DNA of 64,000 bases. It comes from Monoplex corrugatus (taxonomy: Eukaryota; Mollusca; Gastropoda; Littorinimorpha; Ranellidae). Of the stretch, positions 25,946 through 63,734 are shown piece after piece. The notes beneath the pieces are model-generated. The model was not told the DNA's origin and did no database searches. It saw only the letters and a list, made by a program, of their open reading frames with translations. Position 1 is the first letter of the stretch; every line of letters starts with the position of its first letter. Both the position numbers and the translations under genes were made by a program. The stretch spans positions 20,438,587 to 20,502,586 of the forward strand of contig CM060314.1 of the NCBI GenBank assembly GCA_030674185.1, in the 5' to 3' direction.

Positions 25946-26844
25946 CAGAGCATTGTCAAACACCATCCCTCACTGAGTAGCCACTACAGAGATGAAAAAG
26001 ATGAGACAGCACAAAAAAAATCTATATACAAAGATGTTACCTGTCATTGTTACAATACAGACACGTTCCTCTCAAGGTGTGTAGGTGAGACATAGGTACA
26101 TGTGAATGACACATGGGCTAATAACGTGTCCTTCCAGGTGTGTGCATAGAACGAGAGGTACACGTGTATTGCTATAGTTGACGGTCAATGGCTAGGCTTC
26201 TCAACCCATGGATACATATACAAAACATATAGACAAATACGACAAACGATGATGTAAAATGCCTTTTGTACAATAACCTGACAAGCCATGTAAAACATCG
26301 TCTACTGTGGTCACAAGACTGATAAACATACCACTATGTACAGCAACAAATGTCTCTTCAAAACATCATTTACCTGTTACGAAAGGTAAGCAAACAAACT
26401 GACGACTATTATTACACAGAACAAGGTATAATCTCTCTCCTCTCTCACTCACTGTCCAAAATGTCACTGGCACGCAGGCCAGCAACGAAAATCCACCATG
26501 CCTGTCTGTTCTGGGTTTGCTTCTGTATCGTACCCCAGGTACGCTTCAGGCACCTTGAGATCTTCAAATCTCCGCGAGGGTCAAAATCAGCCAAATCCTA
26601 CACATGTGTAGTTCCTTACAGTTTCTCCTCTACTGATCTGAGTCAATGACAATAGTGTATACATGAAACGAACGCCACAGCAGATTCAAAAAGAGATGCA
26701 AACAGTTCCACCAGACAAGGCTGTGACTTATATGTACACTGACACAATGAACACAGCCACCACCAAATGTGGATCCTTCATTCGTTCCCATCTTAATGAC
26801 ATCCTATGAAAAGATGATCAAATCCACGCTCATCAAAATGACAC
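25946..26844. other. No gene recognised
   Basis: Several short frames exist but none shows a domain, splice context or codon pattern that would support a gene. Confidence 0.5.
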
Positions 26845-27710
26845 GCATAGACAGAAAAAGGCTGAAGATGACATGACACATACATAGACAGAAAAAGGCT
26901 AAAGATGACATGACACATACATAGACAGAAAAAGGCTAAAGATGACATGACACATACATAGACAGAAAAAGGCTAAAGATGACATGACACATACATAGAC
27001 AGAAAAAGGCTAAAGATGACATGACACACGCATAGACAGAAAAAGACTAAAGATGACATGACACATATAGACAGAAAAAGACTGAAGATGACATGACACA
27101 CGCATAGACAGAAAAAGGCTAAAGATGACATGACACACATAGACAGAAAAAGGCTGAAGATGACATGACACATACATAGACAGAAAAAGACTAAAGATGA
27201 CATGACACATACATAGACAGAAAAAGACTGAAGATGACATGACACATACATAGACAGAAAAAGGCTAAAGATGACATGACACACGCATAGACAGAAAAAG
27301 GCTGAAGATGACATGACACATACATAGACAGAAAAAGGCTAAAGATGACATGACACACATAGACAGAAAAAGACTGAAGATGACATGACACATACATAGA
27401 CAGAAAAAGGCTAAAGATGACATGACACATATAGACAGAAAAAGGCTGAAGATGACATGACACATATAGACAGAAAAAGGCTGAAGATGACATGACACAC
27501 GCATAGACAGAAAAAGGCTGAAGATGACATGACACACGCATAGACAGAAAAAGACTGAAGATGACATGACACACGCATAGACAGAAAAAGGCTGAAGATG
27601 ACATGACACATATAGACAGAAAAAGGCTGAAGATGACATGACACACGCATAGACAGAAAAAGACTGAAGATGACATGACACACGCATAGACAGAAAAAGG
27701 CTAAAGATGA
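26845..27710 (+). repeat. 37-bp minisatellite, about 23 copies
   Basis: The unit is agacagaaaaaggctaaag followed by atgacatgacacatacat. Copies differ mainly at the junction (tacatagacag, cgcatagacag, tatagacag or acatagacag; 35 or 37 bp) and at ggctaaag/ggctgaag/gactaaag. Since the unit is not a multiple of 3, reading frames rotate and are not coding. Confidence 0.95.
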
Positions 27711-28224
27711 AAGCACTCTAAGCATACAGTCGCACCATCTGAACGACGTAACAACATCCCACACATAAACCGACAGGTATTGCACTTACATATTCACAGA
27801 GAAATCACACCTGAAGCCTGGCATCCCATAATGTCCCTATTGCACTGTCAAAGATCACAGCGTTCACAAACTCTGCTTTCTGTCATTCCAGCTTGATGTA
27901 AAACCACTCCGGGCATTCTAAACTGCAGCTTTGTGTACAAATATAAAACTAGACAGGGCATTTCTTTACTGTGGCGTTTTGCTCCAAATGAAATCGAGGG
28001 AGATGGGGTGGAATTTCTTAATTGCAGCGTTCTACTCAGTTGCCTGACCATCTTAATTACCAGATTTGCTTTTGCCTGACTTTTCCACATTACTGACAGT
28101 CAAGGGCAAAGCTATCGTGCAGATATATATATCTACACATACCTATCTCTCGCTGACAGATTTGTGCCAAGTGGGTCTCGCTCCTTGTTTAACAAATCTG
28201 TCAGTCGCATATGGATGCTTAGCA
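27711..28224. other. No feature recognised
   Basis: Mixed sequence. A near-perfect short inverted repeat, ctgacagatttgtgccaagt and acaaatctgtcag, is visible at 28153-28204. Confidence 0.4.
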
Positions 28225-28237
28225 GGTGAGCCTGGAA

Positions 28238-28238
28238 T

Positions 28239-28291
<53 letters not shown>

Positions 28292-28357
28292 GTGTGGTGT
28301 TGTGTGTGTGTATGTGTGTGTGTATGTGTGGTGTGTGGTGTGAATATTTATATGTGT

Positions 28358-28388
<31 letters not shown>

Positions 28389-28464
28389 CATGTGCGTGTG
28401 TATATGTGTGCGTGTGTATGTATGTGTGTATGTGTGTGAGTGCGTGTGTGTGCTTTGTGTGTGT

Positions 28465-28540
<76 letters not shown>
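28238..28540 (+). repeat. Long interrupted (TG)n microsatellite
   Basis: TG repeats with TGTA, GTGC and GTGG interruptions across about 300 bp. Confidence 0.95.
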
Positions 28541-28541
<1 letters not shown>

Positions 28542-30159
28542 GAATTTTGTTCTTATATGTTTTGAAACCGTAGTCGGTACTGTTGAGCAGTTGTGTTGCA
28601 TTCAACGTTTCTTTTCAAAATAAATACTTTGAACTGACCTGAACTGAACTGAACTGAAACGACCGCTCGTTCGGTGTCATTTCAACTGCGGCAATGAAGC
28701 TAATGGTTTCTTTCTGCAAGTGTCACAAACGTCACAGAACGCTGCAGAACGTCACAGCCAAGAAACGTGATGCAAACCCAGAAGATAAAATGAGAGGTGA
28801 TGGCCGCAGAAATGAGACAGGAAAGGGTGTATAAGAAATCAGAAGGGGAATTAGAAAGAAGAGACAGGAGAAAAGTTGTTTTCCTCCTCCTCCTCCCCCC
28901 CCCCCCCCAAAGAAAAAAGAAAAAAAATGAGACAACACCTGCAAAGCCCTATATGCACTCTGCATAGCTCTATGTGCAGTCTGCACAGCTCTATGTGCAG
29001 TCAGCATATACTTATCTACTGTGTTGGTCCTGATAGATATGGCAAGACCAGACCCTGTCACAAAACTCACTTCCGTACTCTGTGGACACGTCTATCGTAT
29101 ACACACACACATACATGTATATCTCTAACGCTTGTAACAGGCATCTCCCTTTCCTGACTGAAAACACAGCTGACACATCTATCAAGCCACATGGTCAACA
29201 GCGCCCTGAATCCAACTTGTCATGTTTTTCACAGTAATACCTCATTGCAACGACATCGCCATGACAAATTCACAATGAATTACGTAACCAAATACTACAG
29301 AAACCAATTTTAGGAAAATGAAAATAATCTGGAATTTTTTCACAGGCCTGGTTCTAGTTCATGAGACTGAAGTAACATCCTTTCTTTCTAATCGCTGGCA
29401 GCAAGTACAGGCAAATGACGAACACTGTCACTTTCTACTACTAATTGTTCACGGATAAGGCGGACCATGATGACAATAACCATGATAAAACATTCACTCT
29501 GATGGATGCCATGCCTGATATTCTCCTGTTTACCAACCCATGTCAGCATGCTGGACAACTGAGTGTCCACACACGATCACAAATGAATAACTTGAATATT
29601 CATCATACTGTTACTTTATGAGTCAGAAATTGGCAAATTCAGAATAATCAAAATTCACATCTCAGGATTGTATACCCATCAAATGCTGCTGAGAGACAAT
29701 AAATACACCAATCACCATTCCCTGACGCCAGGCTGACACCAGTAACAGGTCCACTGAATAAAGTCAAACACACGAGAACTGCAGGATGGTTTCGCCATAC
29801 TATTGGACTCCATTCTGGAGCGTCTTCATACCTCTCATGACTGTCATCTTGCACAGCACGACACACCAGTCAATCTTCACACACTGCCCCTTCCATCTGA
29901 CTCACATTTGTAAAAGCCCAACCATAACATTTCAAAACATGTTTGCAGAAATACATCCACATGTGTGATCACTGACAACAAAGACCCTCGGAATTCACAC
30001 AAAATATTAAAACAGATGTTTCATCAAAATAAAATCAAGCCACGAAACTAAGACTTGTCAATGACGTAAACTGGAGTACACCATAAAGCATGCATACCTG
30101 TACAGTAGAAAGACAATGTCCTTCACCAAATGCAAAGGCAGAATATACAATAGTGAACA
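28541..30159. other. No gene recognised; short repeats only
   Basis: A poly-C run lies at 28896-28908. A 24-bp unit agctctatgtgcagtctgca repeats about three times at 28940-29005. No coding or RNA feature is supported. Confidence 0.55.
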
Positions 30160-30430
30160 AAAGTTCTGCAAAGATAAAATACTTGATAACAGATCTATAA
30201 ACAGATCTGTGTCTTCCCATTTGTCATGCAAATTAAATACGATACTTAATAACAAATCTATAAACAGAGTTGTATCTTCCTATTTGTCATACAAATTAAA
30301 TACGATAGTTAATAACATATTATAAACAGATTTGTATCTTCCTATTTATTATACAAATTAAACACGATACTTAATAAGAAATCTATAAACATATCTGTCT
30401 TCCCATTTGTTATACAAATTAAAAACGTCT
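30160..30430 (+). repeat. Tandem repeat, ~60 bp x about 4
   Basis: Units contain acttaataacaaatctataa, acagatctgtatcttcc and atttgtcatacaaattaaa. They are moderately diverged. Confidence 0.8.
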
Positions 30431-30663
30431 CCTCTTTTCTGCTGGTTGCTCCTTATACTCCTCTCTAGCACAGAAGAAAACGAAAGAACAAAGTCTGACA
30501 CATCGAGTTCCTCTGTGTGATGAATTCATTTGCTTTGTTGTGTATTTCACATATGGCTATAGTATTATCACAATAATTTACTTTCGGTATAACAAAAGGT
30601 ATGTAGTTAACTTGGTGGATCTTTTCTTGTATTGTTAATAAAAAGTACTTCGCTCTATTTCAC

Positions 30664-31030
30664 AGCCATCTTCGGCTTTGGGCCTTGTACATGTTATCGC
30701 TTTATCACAGAGCCGTTTCCAGGTTTGGGCCTTCTGTGAGCTTTTTCCTATCACCGAACGTTTCTCAGGTTTGGGCCTTCTGTATGTTTTCTCCTACCAC
30801 CGAGCATTTCTCAGGTTTGGGCCTTTTGTAAGTTTTCTCATATTACCGACCTTTTCTCAGGTTTGGGCCTTCTGTGCAGGTTTGGGCCTCCTGTGAGTTT
30901 ATTCCTATCATCGACCGTTTCTAAAGTTTAGGCCTTCTGTAAATTCCTCTTTATCACAGAGCCTTTTCCAGGTTTGGGACTTCTGTAAGTTGCCATTCTA
31001 TCACAGAGTTTCCAGGTTTGGGTTCAGTCA
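30664..31030 (+). repeat. Tandem repeat, ~46 bp x about 8
   Basis: Units contain caggtttgggccttctgt, gagttttctcctatcacc and gaccgtttct. There are indels between copies, and one short copy at about 30870-30890. Confidence 0.85.
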
Positions 31031-32924
31031 AACCACCTTCTTCAAGAGTGTTTCTTCATCACTGCTTTGGCCATCTCTTGCTAAAGAAAACTGTGTCATA
31101 CTGATGGAAGCTCGATTCAGCAAAGCAAGGACAGACAATGCTAGAGTACCTAAAAGAATTCCTGGTTTCAGGCATCTTAATGTCGATGTGACCCTGAAAA
31201 TACTGAAACCGTGACACAATGTCCAAAGATATTGAAAACAAGACAGTGTTTTTCTGAAAATGGCATATTCATTCGCAACTTGCATACTGTGTAATCGTAG
31301 TGATCTTAGTCAAGACACCACGTCCATGGATAAATCAACTGATTGTGCTGTTGAGATAATGGCACCTTTGTGAGCTATTTGCACACTGTGTACATGTACT
31401 ATTAAACACTGCCCATTGAAATAATCAATACGACTCAAACAATCACGATGATATGGCTTGACCTGACAGAGCATACTGTCTCCATTGCCAGGAACATAAA
31501 CTGACACTCTGTCAGACACCATCACTCTGGAACAGCAGCTTTGAGACAACAAAAAGGATTTCATAAAAACCAACAAATCATTCATGGTCGAAAGCAACAA
31601 CAACAACAAAAAAAACCTAAAAGATGATCCATAACGACTGTTCAATAAAGAATTTCTGGGAATGTGGGGTGTGGGTGATTGTATTTGCCAATATGTACAC
31701 ATGTTTTATGTCAGAGTGCATGATATACAGATATGGCAGTTTGCTGTTATCATAATGTTATTGTAATATATAGCAGTCCTCCATTTGAAAATGACCAAAA
31801 AGAAGGTAAGACCTGTTCAGAATGTGGCCATTTTACCGCACACCAACAAAACGTAAATCCTTTCTTTTTCTTACCTAAGAGATCTACTTAATGTATTACA
31901 TGCACAACACAGAGGATTTCTTTCTTTCTTTCTTCCTAAACGTGAAGTGTTAAGTCAGATACAGTTTTGTGACTATATTTAGGACGATTATCCACAGATA
32001 TGCCTCATCTGAAAAATACTTTAACGTTTAAAACATCTTTTAAAATCTATATTTGTAAAAATGTTAATCAATAATAATTACAACTACTCCATCAAATTCT
32101 TGTATTCCATGTGAACAAATGTACAGATGTAAAGAAGACAGCATTGTGTACATAACGTAAATAATACAGCATCGCGGACATATCATCAGAAATGTAAACT
32201 GCAGTTCATTATAAATGGATTACATTTACATTGTGAAAATTACAAATAAATTTTCATTGTGAAAATTGCAAACAAATTTTAACCATGCGGTAAATATTAT
32301 AAACAAACACACACAAACAGAAATGTCTACATGTAGTACATCCTCATTAGTGGTTCTATTTCTTCTCCAAGTCGTCAACGCTCAATGCTGTGAATAATGA
32401 CATGTTTGTGCACTGCATGTGAACCAACAAGAAAAAAATGGTAATGGAGAGAAAACAAGCCTTCACAAAAATAAAAAAACTTTTTTTTTCAGATCCCAAA
32501 TATCATTTAGCTCAAACTGACAGTGAGTTCCATCATCTACTAGACAATAATCAAATGCATGAAGGAAGAAAATGTGACTCGCATAATAAATTAAGACATC
32601 TATATACAACCTATACATGAACAAAACAAAAGTTCCCTCAATATCATAAGAACAGAGCATACATGTATGAATCATTCAAAAACATCAAACTCGATGCATA
32701 TTCCAACACATCAAAACCATGCAAGATGATGTCAACAGCTATTGTTGATTCGTGAGTAACATACAAGTAATACTTCCGTTTACAGATCTACTAAAAAACC
32801 TTGGAAGTTGAATTTATATTTCAACATCAAAATAAATCATTCAGAAAATCAAATCATATCAGCCAAGTGATCCAAGAGCTGTGTGCTTTTAGCAATTCAT
32901 ATCCAATTTCAAATGCATGGCATG
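31031..32924. other. No gene recognised
   Basis: A fragment of dispersed repeat D is likely at 31160-31240 (tttcaggcatcttaatgtcg, atgtgaccctga). The rest is AT-rich, with no supported coding or RNA feature. Confidence 0.5.
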
Positions 32925-33375
32925 GTTATGACAGTGTATTAAAAACTAAACCATTCTCACCAAACTGGTCTGTCCAAATGCTTCTTGACATGGTTATGAC
33001 AGAATGTGTTTAAAACTACCAACCTCAACAAGCTAGTGTGTCCAAATGCTCGCCATCGATATAATAGAATGTGTTTATCATTCTCAATCTGACCAAATGC
33101 TTGACATCGATATAATAGAATGTGTTTATCATTCTCAATCTGTCCAAATGCTTGACATCGATATAATAGAATGTGTTATCATTCTCAATTTTCCAAATGC
33201 TGACATCGATAAATAAATGTGTTTATCATTCTCAATCTGTCCAAATGCTTGACATCGATATAATAGAATGTGTTTCTCATCCTCAACCTGTCCAAACGCT
33301 TGACATGGATATAATAGAATGTGTTTATCATTCTCAACATGCTTGTCTGTTCAAGTGCCTGACATGGAAATGATA
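32925..33375 (+). repeat. Tandem repeat, ~51 bp x about 8
   Basis: Units contain gtccaaatgcttgacatcg, atataatagaatgtgttta and tcattctcaatct. A degraded left edge reads ggttatgacagtgta. Confidence 0.88.
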
Positions 33376-33985
33376 AGAATGTTTATTAACTCACTTTTAT
33401 GCCAGGAGTTTTCCCTCTTGTTATACCTGTTTATCAGGTATTTGGGCAAAATAAGAAAAAATGTTCAAAATACAAATAAAAAGCCAGTTGTTTGAAATTG
33501 GGTGTTTTACTTGTCGACCTAACGTTCTGTGACTCTGCAGAAAATCATGTTATGTACTGAACTAGTTCTTACGTGGTGTGATATCAATGCTGAAGGGCTT
33601 TTTTTCTGAAGATTCTTTTTCCCTTTTCGGAAAAACAAAATGCATTGCACGGCACACAATCAGGTCCATCGGATCCATTATTATCGCTGTTAACATTTGA
33701 CCCCTCAGTTCTATCCATTTCAATTGCATCATAAATGCTGAGCAACAATTAGCCTTGCCTGTGAAGTACGCAAGCTCTCACACATCGCTATTTTCGTTTC
33801 GTTAACAAATGAAGCCAAGCACGACAGAGTACGCACACAGCCAGGCAGTCATACCCCAATAGGCTATCAATAACCGTGCACATCATCAATAAACAATTTT
33901 TCAAACGATCCGCAGATATGGACACCAATAGGCTGAGTTGTTGATGCCGATGTCCGTATGTATGGATATCATCATCAAGTGAGTT
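33376..33985. other. No feature recognised
   Basis: No coding, RNA or repeat signal that I can support. Confidence 0.5.
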
Positions 33986-34174
33986 TACCCTTCGACTCCC
34001 ACACCCTATCCACCAACAACAAAAACATAACCTTTTCCCTCCCTCACCTTATCCACCATCTTCTTGCAGGAAGCTGGTGGATAGGGTGAGGAAGTCAGGG
34101 GTTACGTTTTTGCTTTGCTAGCATGTTTGACAATGCAGGATGCTAGTGGACAGGGTGTGGAAGTCAAAGGCTTA
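33986..34174 (-). mobile_element. Palindromic MITE, copy 2 (reverse)
   Basis: Inner hairpin cctccctcaccttatccacc with inverse, right flank gtttttgctttgctagcatg. The position of the gctagc block relative to the hairpin is opposite to that in copy 1, so the copy is reversed. Confidence 0.8.
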
Positions 34175-35660
34175 AAAATCACCAATCTTATCCAGCTGGC
34201 TTGTCTAAATGCTTGCAATGGTTATGATAAGAGAATGGATTAAAATTACTATTCTAACCAAGCCGGTCCGTGTGATTTCATAAAGATTCCATAAAAAACG
34301 CAAACACACACTTAATACAATCTGGATTTTGGTTCGTTTATTTCTAGTGTAATTATTTCTTCTTTCTCTGTTGTCGTGGTTGTTGTTGTTGATGATGCTG
34401 ACGGTCTCTTTACAAAAAGGCGAGTTGAGGAAGATAGTCATTGTTAATGCTGAGAGTCACGTTAAAAAGGGTGCGGTGGACAAGATCGTTTATTTCATTC
34501 CAATTTCTGTTCTGTTTGGGGGCTGAAGGGGTTTGCTTAACAGAAAACAAGAATCACTGAAAATTTCACAAAAAAGTATAGACGTTACGAAGGGTCGAAC
34601 GCTCTTTGTTGTTCATATGTCCATATAAGGTGAGCTGTGCAAGAAACAATGGCACTAGTCTACTAGTTCTCATACCCTGAGCTGATGAGCCGACACACAA
34701 ACACCACAGGTAAGGGACATCACAAAGCATGTAGAACACAAAGCACACATACAACCCATACAATGCAAGACACAAAACACACATATAACCCAAATGTGTT
34801 ATATAAAACAAAACAAAAACTATCATATATGACACAAAATTCAATCAAACATGGATGAGACAGAATATTAAAAATGCAAATGCAAACATAATAATGGGTG
34901 ACTATCTCAATAGAAATCCTCCAAAGGCCCATGTAAAAATTAACTACCAGCAAAAATGCTGATTCAATGGAAAAAAAAAAGAACAAGAGGAAAAAAACTA
35001 AAATTAAAAAAGCTCATTGTGTCTGACAATGAAAAAACAACATCTGATCGAAAATTCAGTACACACAAAAATGGTGATTCAATGCAAAATAAGTATATAC
35101 TGTGAATATCTAAAAATAAAAAATTACCTCCCCTCACCCAAAAAAAAAAAAAAAAAGAAATAAAAAGAAATCCCTCCAAATCTGCAATAAGAAAATGGCA
35201 AAGCTACATGCACAAATGCTGGTTTAATGAAACGTAACTATAACACGAAACTTCCAAAAACCAGCGCCAAACAGTTTAATGTAAAACAAACATAGTGTGT
35301 GATTTTCCAGCTCTCCCACAGCTCCAAACATCCTGTCAGAAGCTGAGCTACACACAAAAATAATGCTGAAGTTCCCTATGGCCATGAATCAAGTGAACAA
35401 TCCCAATATATGAAATCCTCTTCCTGTGTGACATGACAAAACTTATCATGACACTACGACCAGAGACACACCATCCAGTGAACACCTTCCAATCTGTACG
35501 ACATGACGTCTTCAATATTTGTCATGATCACGTTAATTATGATAGTACATGCTCATAAATAACGTATATGAGTGGTTTGTTTATACTCAAAGAAAAACCA
35601 ATTCAAGAGACAAAAAAGCAAAACGCAAAATAAAAACAAGATGGTAAAGCCATTCTTACA
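34175..35660. repeat. Degenerate tandem stretch and A-rich runs; no gene
   Basis: Between about 34910 and 35260 a unit of roughly 110-140 bp (caaaaatgctgattcaatg..., acacaaaaatggtgattcaa..., caaatgctggtttaatga...) repeats about three times. A second loose duplication, acacaaagcacacatacaac, lies at 34730-34800. No gene is supported. Confidence 0.55.
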
Positions 35661-35689
35661 ATCTCTTTTTGCAAAACTAATTCCTGCCG

Positions 35690-36100
35690 AAAATCCAGAT
35701 TTCGTTTGCTTCCCAAGATCATCGTGACTTTGAAGACGCTACAATTGAAATAAAACTTGGCACAAAGGGATGACAATAATAATGTGTCACAACTGTGAAG
35801 GCTGATTTTAAATTTTGTTAGAAGTACCTCAGAAAATGTTGTTTACACATTTTCCTAAATGTTTCGTTTCAGGCACCTCTCTGTCAATGTGACCATGACC
35901 TTGACACTTTGTCCTCCAAACGTGTGCTTTATTGGCTCCTCATTGGTCCACAATTTCATTCCCATTTGGTAAAGAACCATCCAGAAACAGCCAGTAAAAT
36001 CTTGTTACACATTTCTATCATAGACACAGACACACAAACACACCTCTCTCCCATCGATACAACAACAATTTCCCTTTAAGAAGAAAAAGAAACTGAAACC
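35690..36100 (+). repeat. Dispersed repeat family D, copy 2
   Basis: Same ordered phrases as the copy at 16590-17110: tcgtgactttgaagacg, tttcaggcacctctctgtca, atgtgaccatgaccttgac, aaaatcttgttacac, a short CACA tract and caatttccctttaagaag. Confidence 0.6.
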
Positions 36101-36254
36101 TAGACACAACATTTTGGAACAGTAACAATGAAAAGGCTTGATCCTTGAGAAAGTCTGCTCTTTGGAGACCTGACAACTCCTGCATAACATCAAAGCATCA
36201 AGAAGACTTTATTAACAGAGAAATCAAAATCAACATAAAAACAAAACTCAATCC

Positions 36255-36500
36255 CCACATAAGTTTCACTTTCTCAAGATAATGTCTCCATGTTTAGGAT
36301 AAATTCCACAAGCACTGACGCCACTGATGTCCTGTACTGGATAAGATACAAAGTGAGCATGGGATATGCCATAAGCCTGCACAGAAGCCTTCTGCACTGG
36401 CCAAATCTTGAGATCCTACCTTACTGTGGCTGGCCAGAGGGTCGAACCTACTATCCTTGCATTATCAACATGATGCTCAGACCCAATGCATTAACAGGGC
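36255..36500 (-). mobile_element. SINE-like element family E, copy 1, with tRNA-like head
   Basis: The far end has agtttcactttctcaagata and a following block ggataaattccacaagcact gacgccactgatg. These phrases recur at 46870-47045 and 59395-59525. On the minus strand, the region 36500-36430 has an A-box-like stretch and a B-box-like gtaggttcgaccctc. Confidence 0.6.
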
Positions 36501-36539
36501 CACAAGAACCTGAATCTACTCCATCCTCCCCCCCCCCCT

Positions 36540-36690
36540 CCTCAGTGAGTCGAACACACAACCTCTAAATTATCAGCATTGTGTCCTTACTAACTGATCT
36601 ACTGGGGCCACTTTATACAACCTGTGGGCCACCTGGGTGTCGAACTCACAACCTGTCCACTGTCAGCATGGCCCTCTGTAAATACATGAG
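36540..36690 (-). repeat. Two further tRNA-like (B-box) segments in tandem
   Basis: gagtcgaacacacaacctc (36547-36566) and gtgtcgaactcacaacctg (36637-36656) each read in reverse as a B-box-like gttcgac motif, each followed by a cagca(t/g)-containing spacer. With the head at 36430-36500 this gives three tRNA-like heads in about 250 bp. Confidence 0.45.
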
Positions 36691-37082
36691 CTTGCAGGGC
36701 CTGGTTAGCACTAGGACAGATGACCACTTCAGAACATAAGGATGCCGTTAGCAAATTTTTTCATCTTCTCCTAAATAAAAGAGAGGGGGAGAAGTAAAAC
36801 TATAGGAACATCAGCAGGCATCGCTCAAAGCGATAAATGGACCAAATATACATACAATCAAACTGTAACTGAAAGATGAAGAATAAGGACTTGTTAAGAA
36901 AATTCAGCAGACATCACATGATATGCTGCGTTAACCAAACGAAATACAATCTAAACCTCTAACTGAAAAGATGGACAAGAAGGAACTGTCTAGATTTCAG
37001 ACTTCAGACTTTTATTACCCAAGGTCCCACTCCAACCTGTCTTACAGCTAGAATCCAGCAGGCATCATACAATAGGATAATC
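36691..37082 (-). other. Possible 3' UTR of the FCHSD-like gene
   Basis: On the minus strand, AATAAA occurs at 37012-37017 (tttatt on the plus strand), about 280 bases after the stop codon. The UTR end is otherwise undefined. Confidence 0.3.
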
Positions 37083-37269
37083 AATCCTTTGAGTCCCGCA
37101 CCCTATCCACCAACTGCCAAAGCTTAACCTTTCGACACTCTCACCCTACCCACCAGCTTCATACAGGAAGCTGGTAGATAGGGTGAGGGAGTCAAAGGGT
37201 TAAGTTTTTTGCTTTGCTGGCACGGTTGATAATGCGGGATGCCGGTGGACAGGGGGTTAAAGGGTTAAC
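37083..37269 (-). mobile_element. Palindromic MITE, copy 3 (reverse), within the 3' UTR
   Basis: Left end cctttgagtcccgcacccta, inner hairpin cgacactctcacccta with inverse, right end gtttttgctttgctggcacg and ggggttaaagggttaa. Its right-hand TTAA (37265-37268) provides the stop codon of the alternative reading frame of the FCHSD-like last exon. Confidence 0.82.
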
Positions 37270-37296
37270 CAAAGATCCTCAAGACATCAGCAGGTA

Positions 37297-63133
<25,837 letters not shown>

Positions 63134-63158
63134 CTGTACACACACACACACACAATAT

Positions 63159-63207
<49 letters not shown>

Positions 63208-63340
63208 ATGCACACACACAAACACACACACAATATGCACACACACAAACACACACACATATGCACACACACACACACACACACACACACAATATGCACA
63301 CACATAAAACACACACACACACACACATGCACACACAAAA
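63134..63340 (+). repeat. Interrupted (CA)n microsatellite upstream of exon A
   Basis: CA tracts with aatatg and aaac interruptions; on the transcribed strand this forms the TG-rich sequence before the exon A acceptor. Confidence 0.95.
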
Positions 63341-63734
63341 ATATCAAATAAAAGATGTTCATGGAAGTCTTGTCAATCATCTTCTGGCGAGAGTTTTTAC
63401 TAACTTTATTAAGGATAAAGATAGAGATTTATAGGACACTTTACCAGGAAAGGGGAATTAGAACACCTGGTCACAACAGGAAAGCTGGAGGGAAAGAGAA
63501 CACCAGGTAGACCCAGGGAGAAAATATTGGATGGACTTGCAGGGTGGCTGAAGACAGAAAGGGTGGGAGATGTACTTGCAGAGACAGGACAGATTCGTGC
63601 AGAGGGCCATGATTGCCAATACCATGTGGCAAGGCACATGATGATAATGATGATGAAAGATAAAGAAGAATTCATTATTTTAAACATAAAAAGAAATTCT
63701 TAATTGTTCACTGCAGTGCAGTAACAAGTACAAT
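63341..63734. other. Intron, with an inverted copy of a short dispersed motif
   Basis: 63600-63645 (gccatgattgccaataccat, gtggcaaggcacatgatga) is the inverse of motifs at 45949 and 56285. No exon was recognised. Confidence 0.5.

Noticed and set aside
26845..27710. CRISPR-like regularity
   Set aside because: Direct tandem units without unique spacers, in a clearly eukaryotic context.
26973..27785. Repeated MSSSVFFCLCVCHVIFSLFL-type proteins
   Set aside because: Translation of the 37-bp minisatellite; frames rotate because the unit is not a multiple of three.
63409..63687. Further upstream FCHSD exon on the minus strand
   Set aside because: The frame contains a dispersed repeat motif shared with 45949 and 56285, lacks F-BAR features and has no suitable splice sites.
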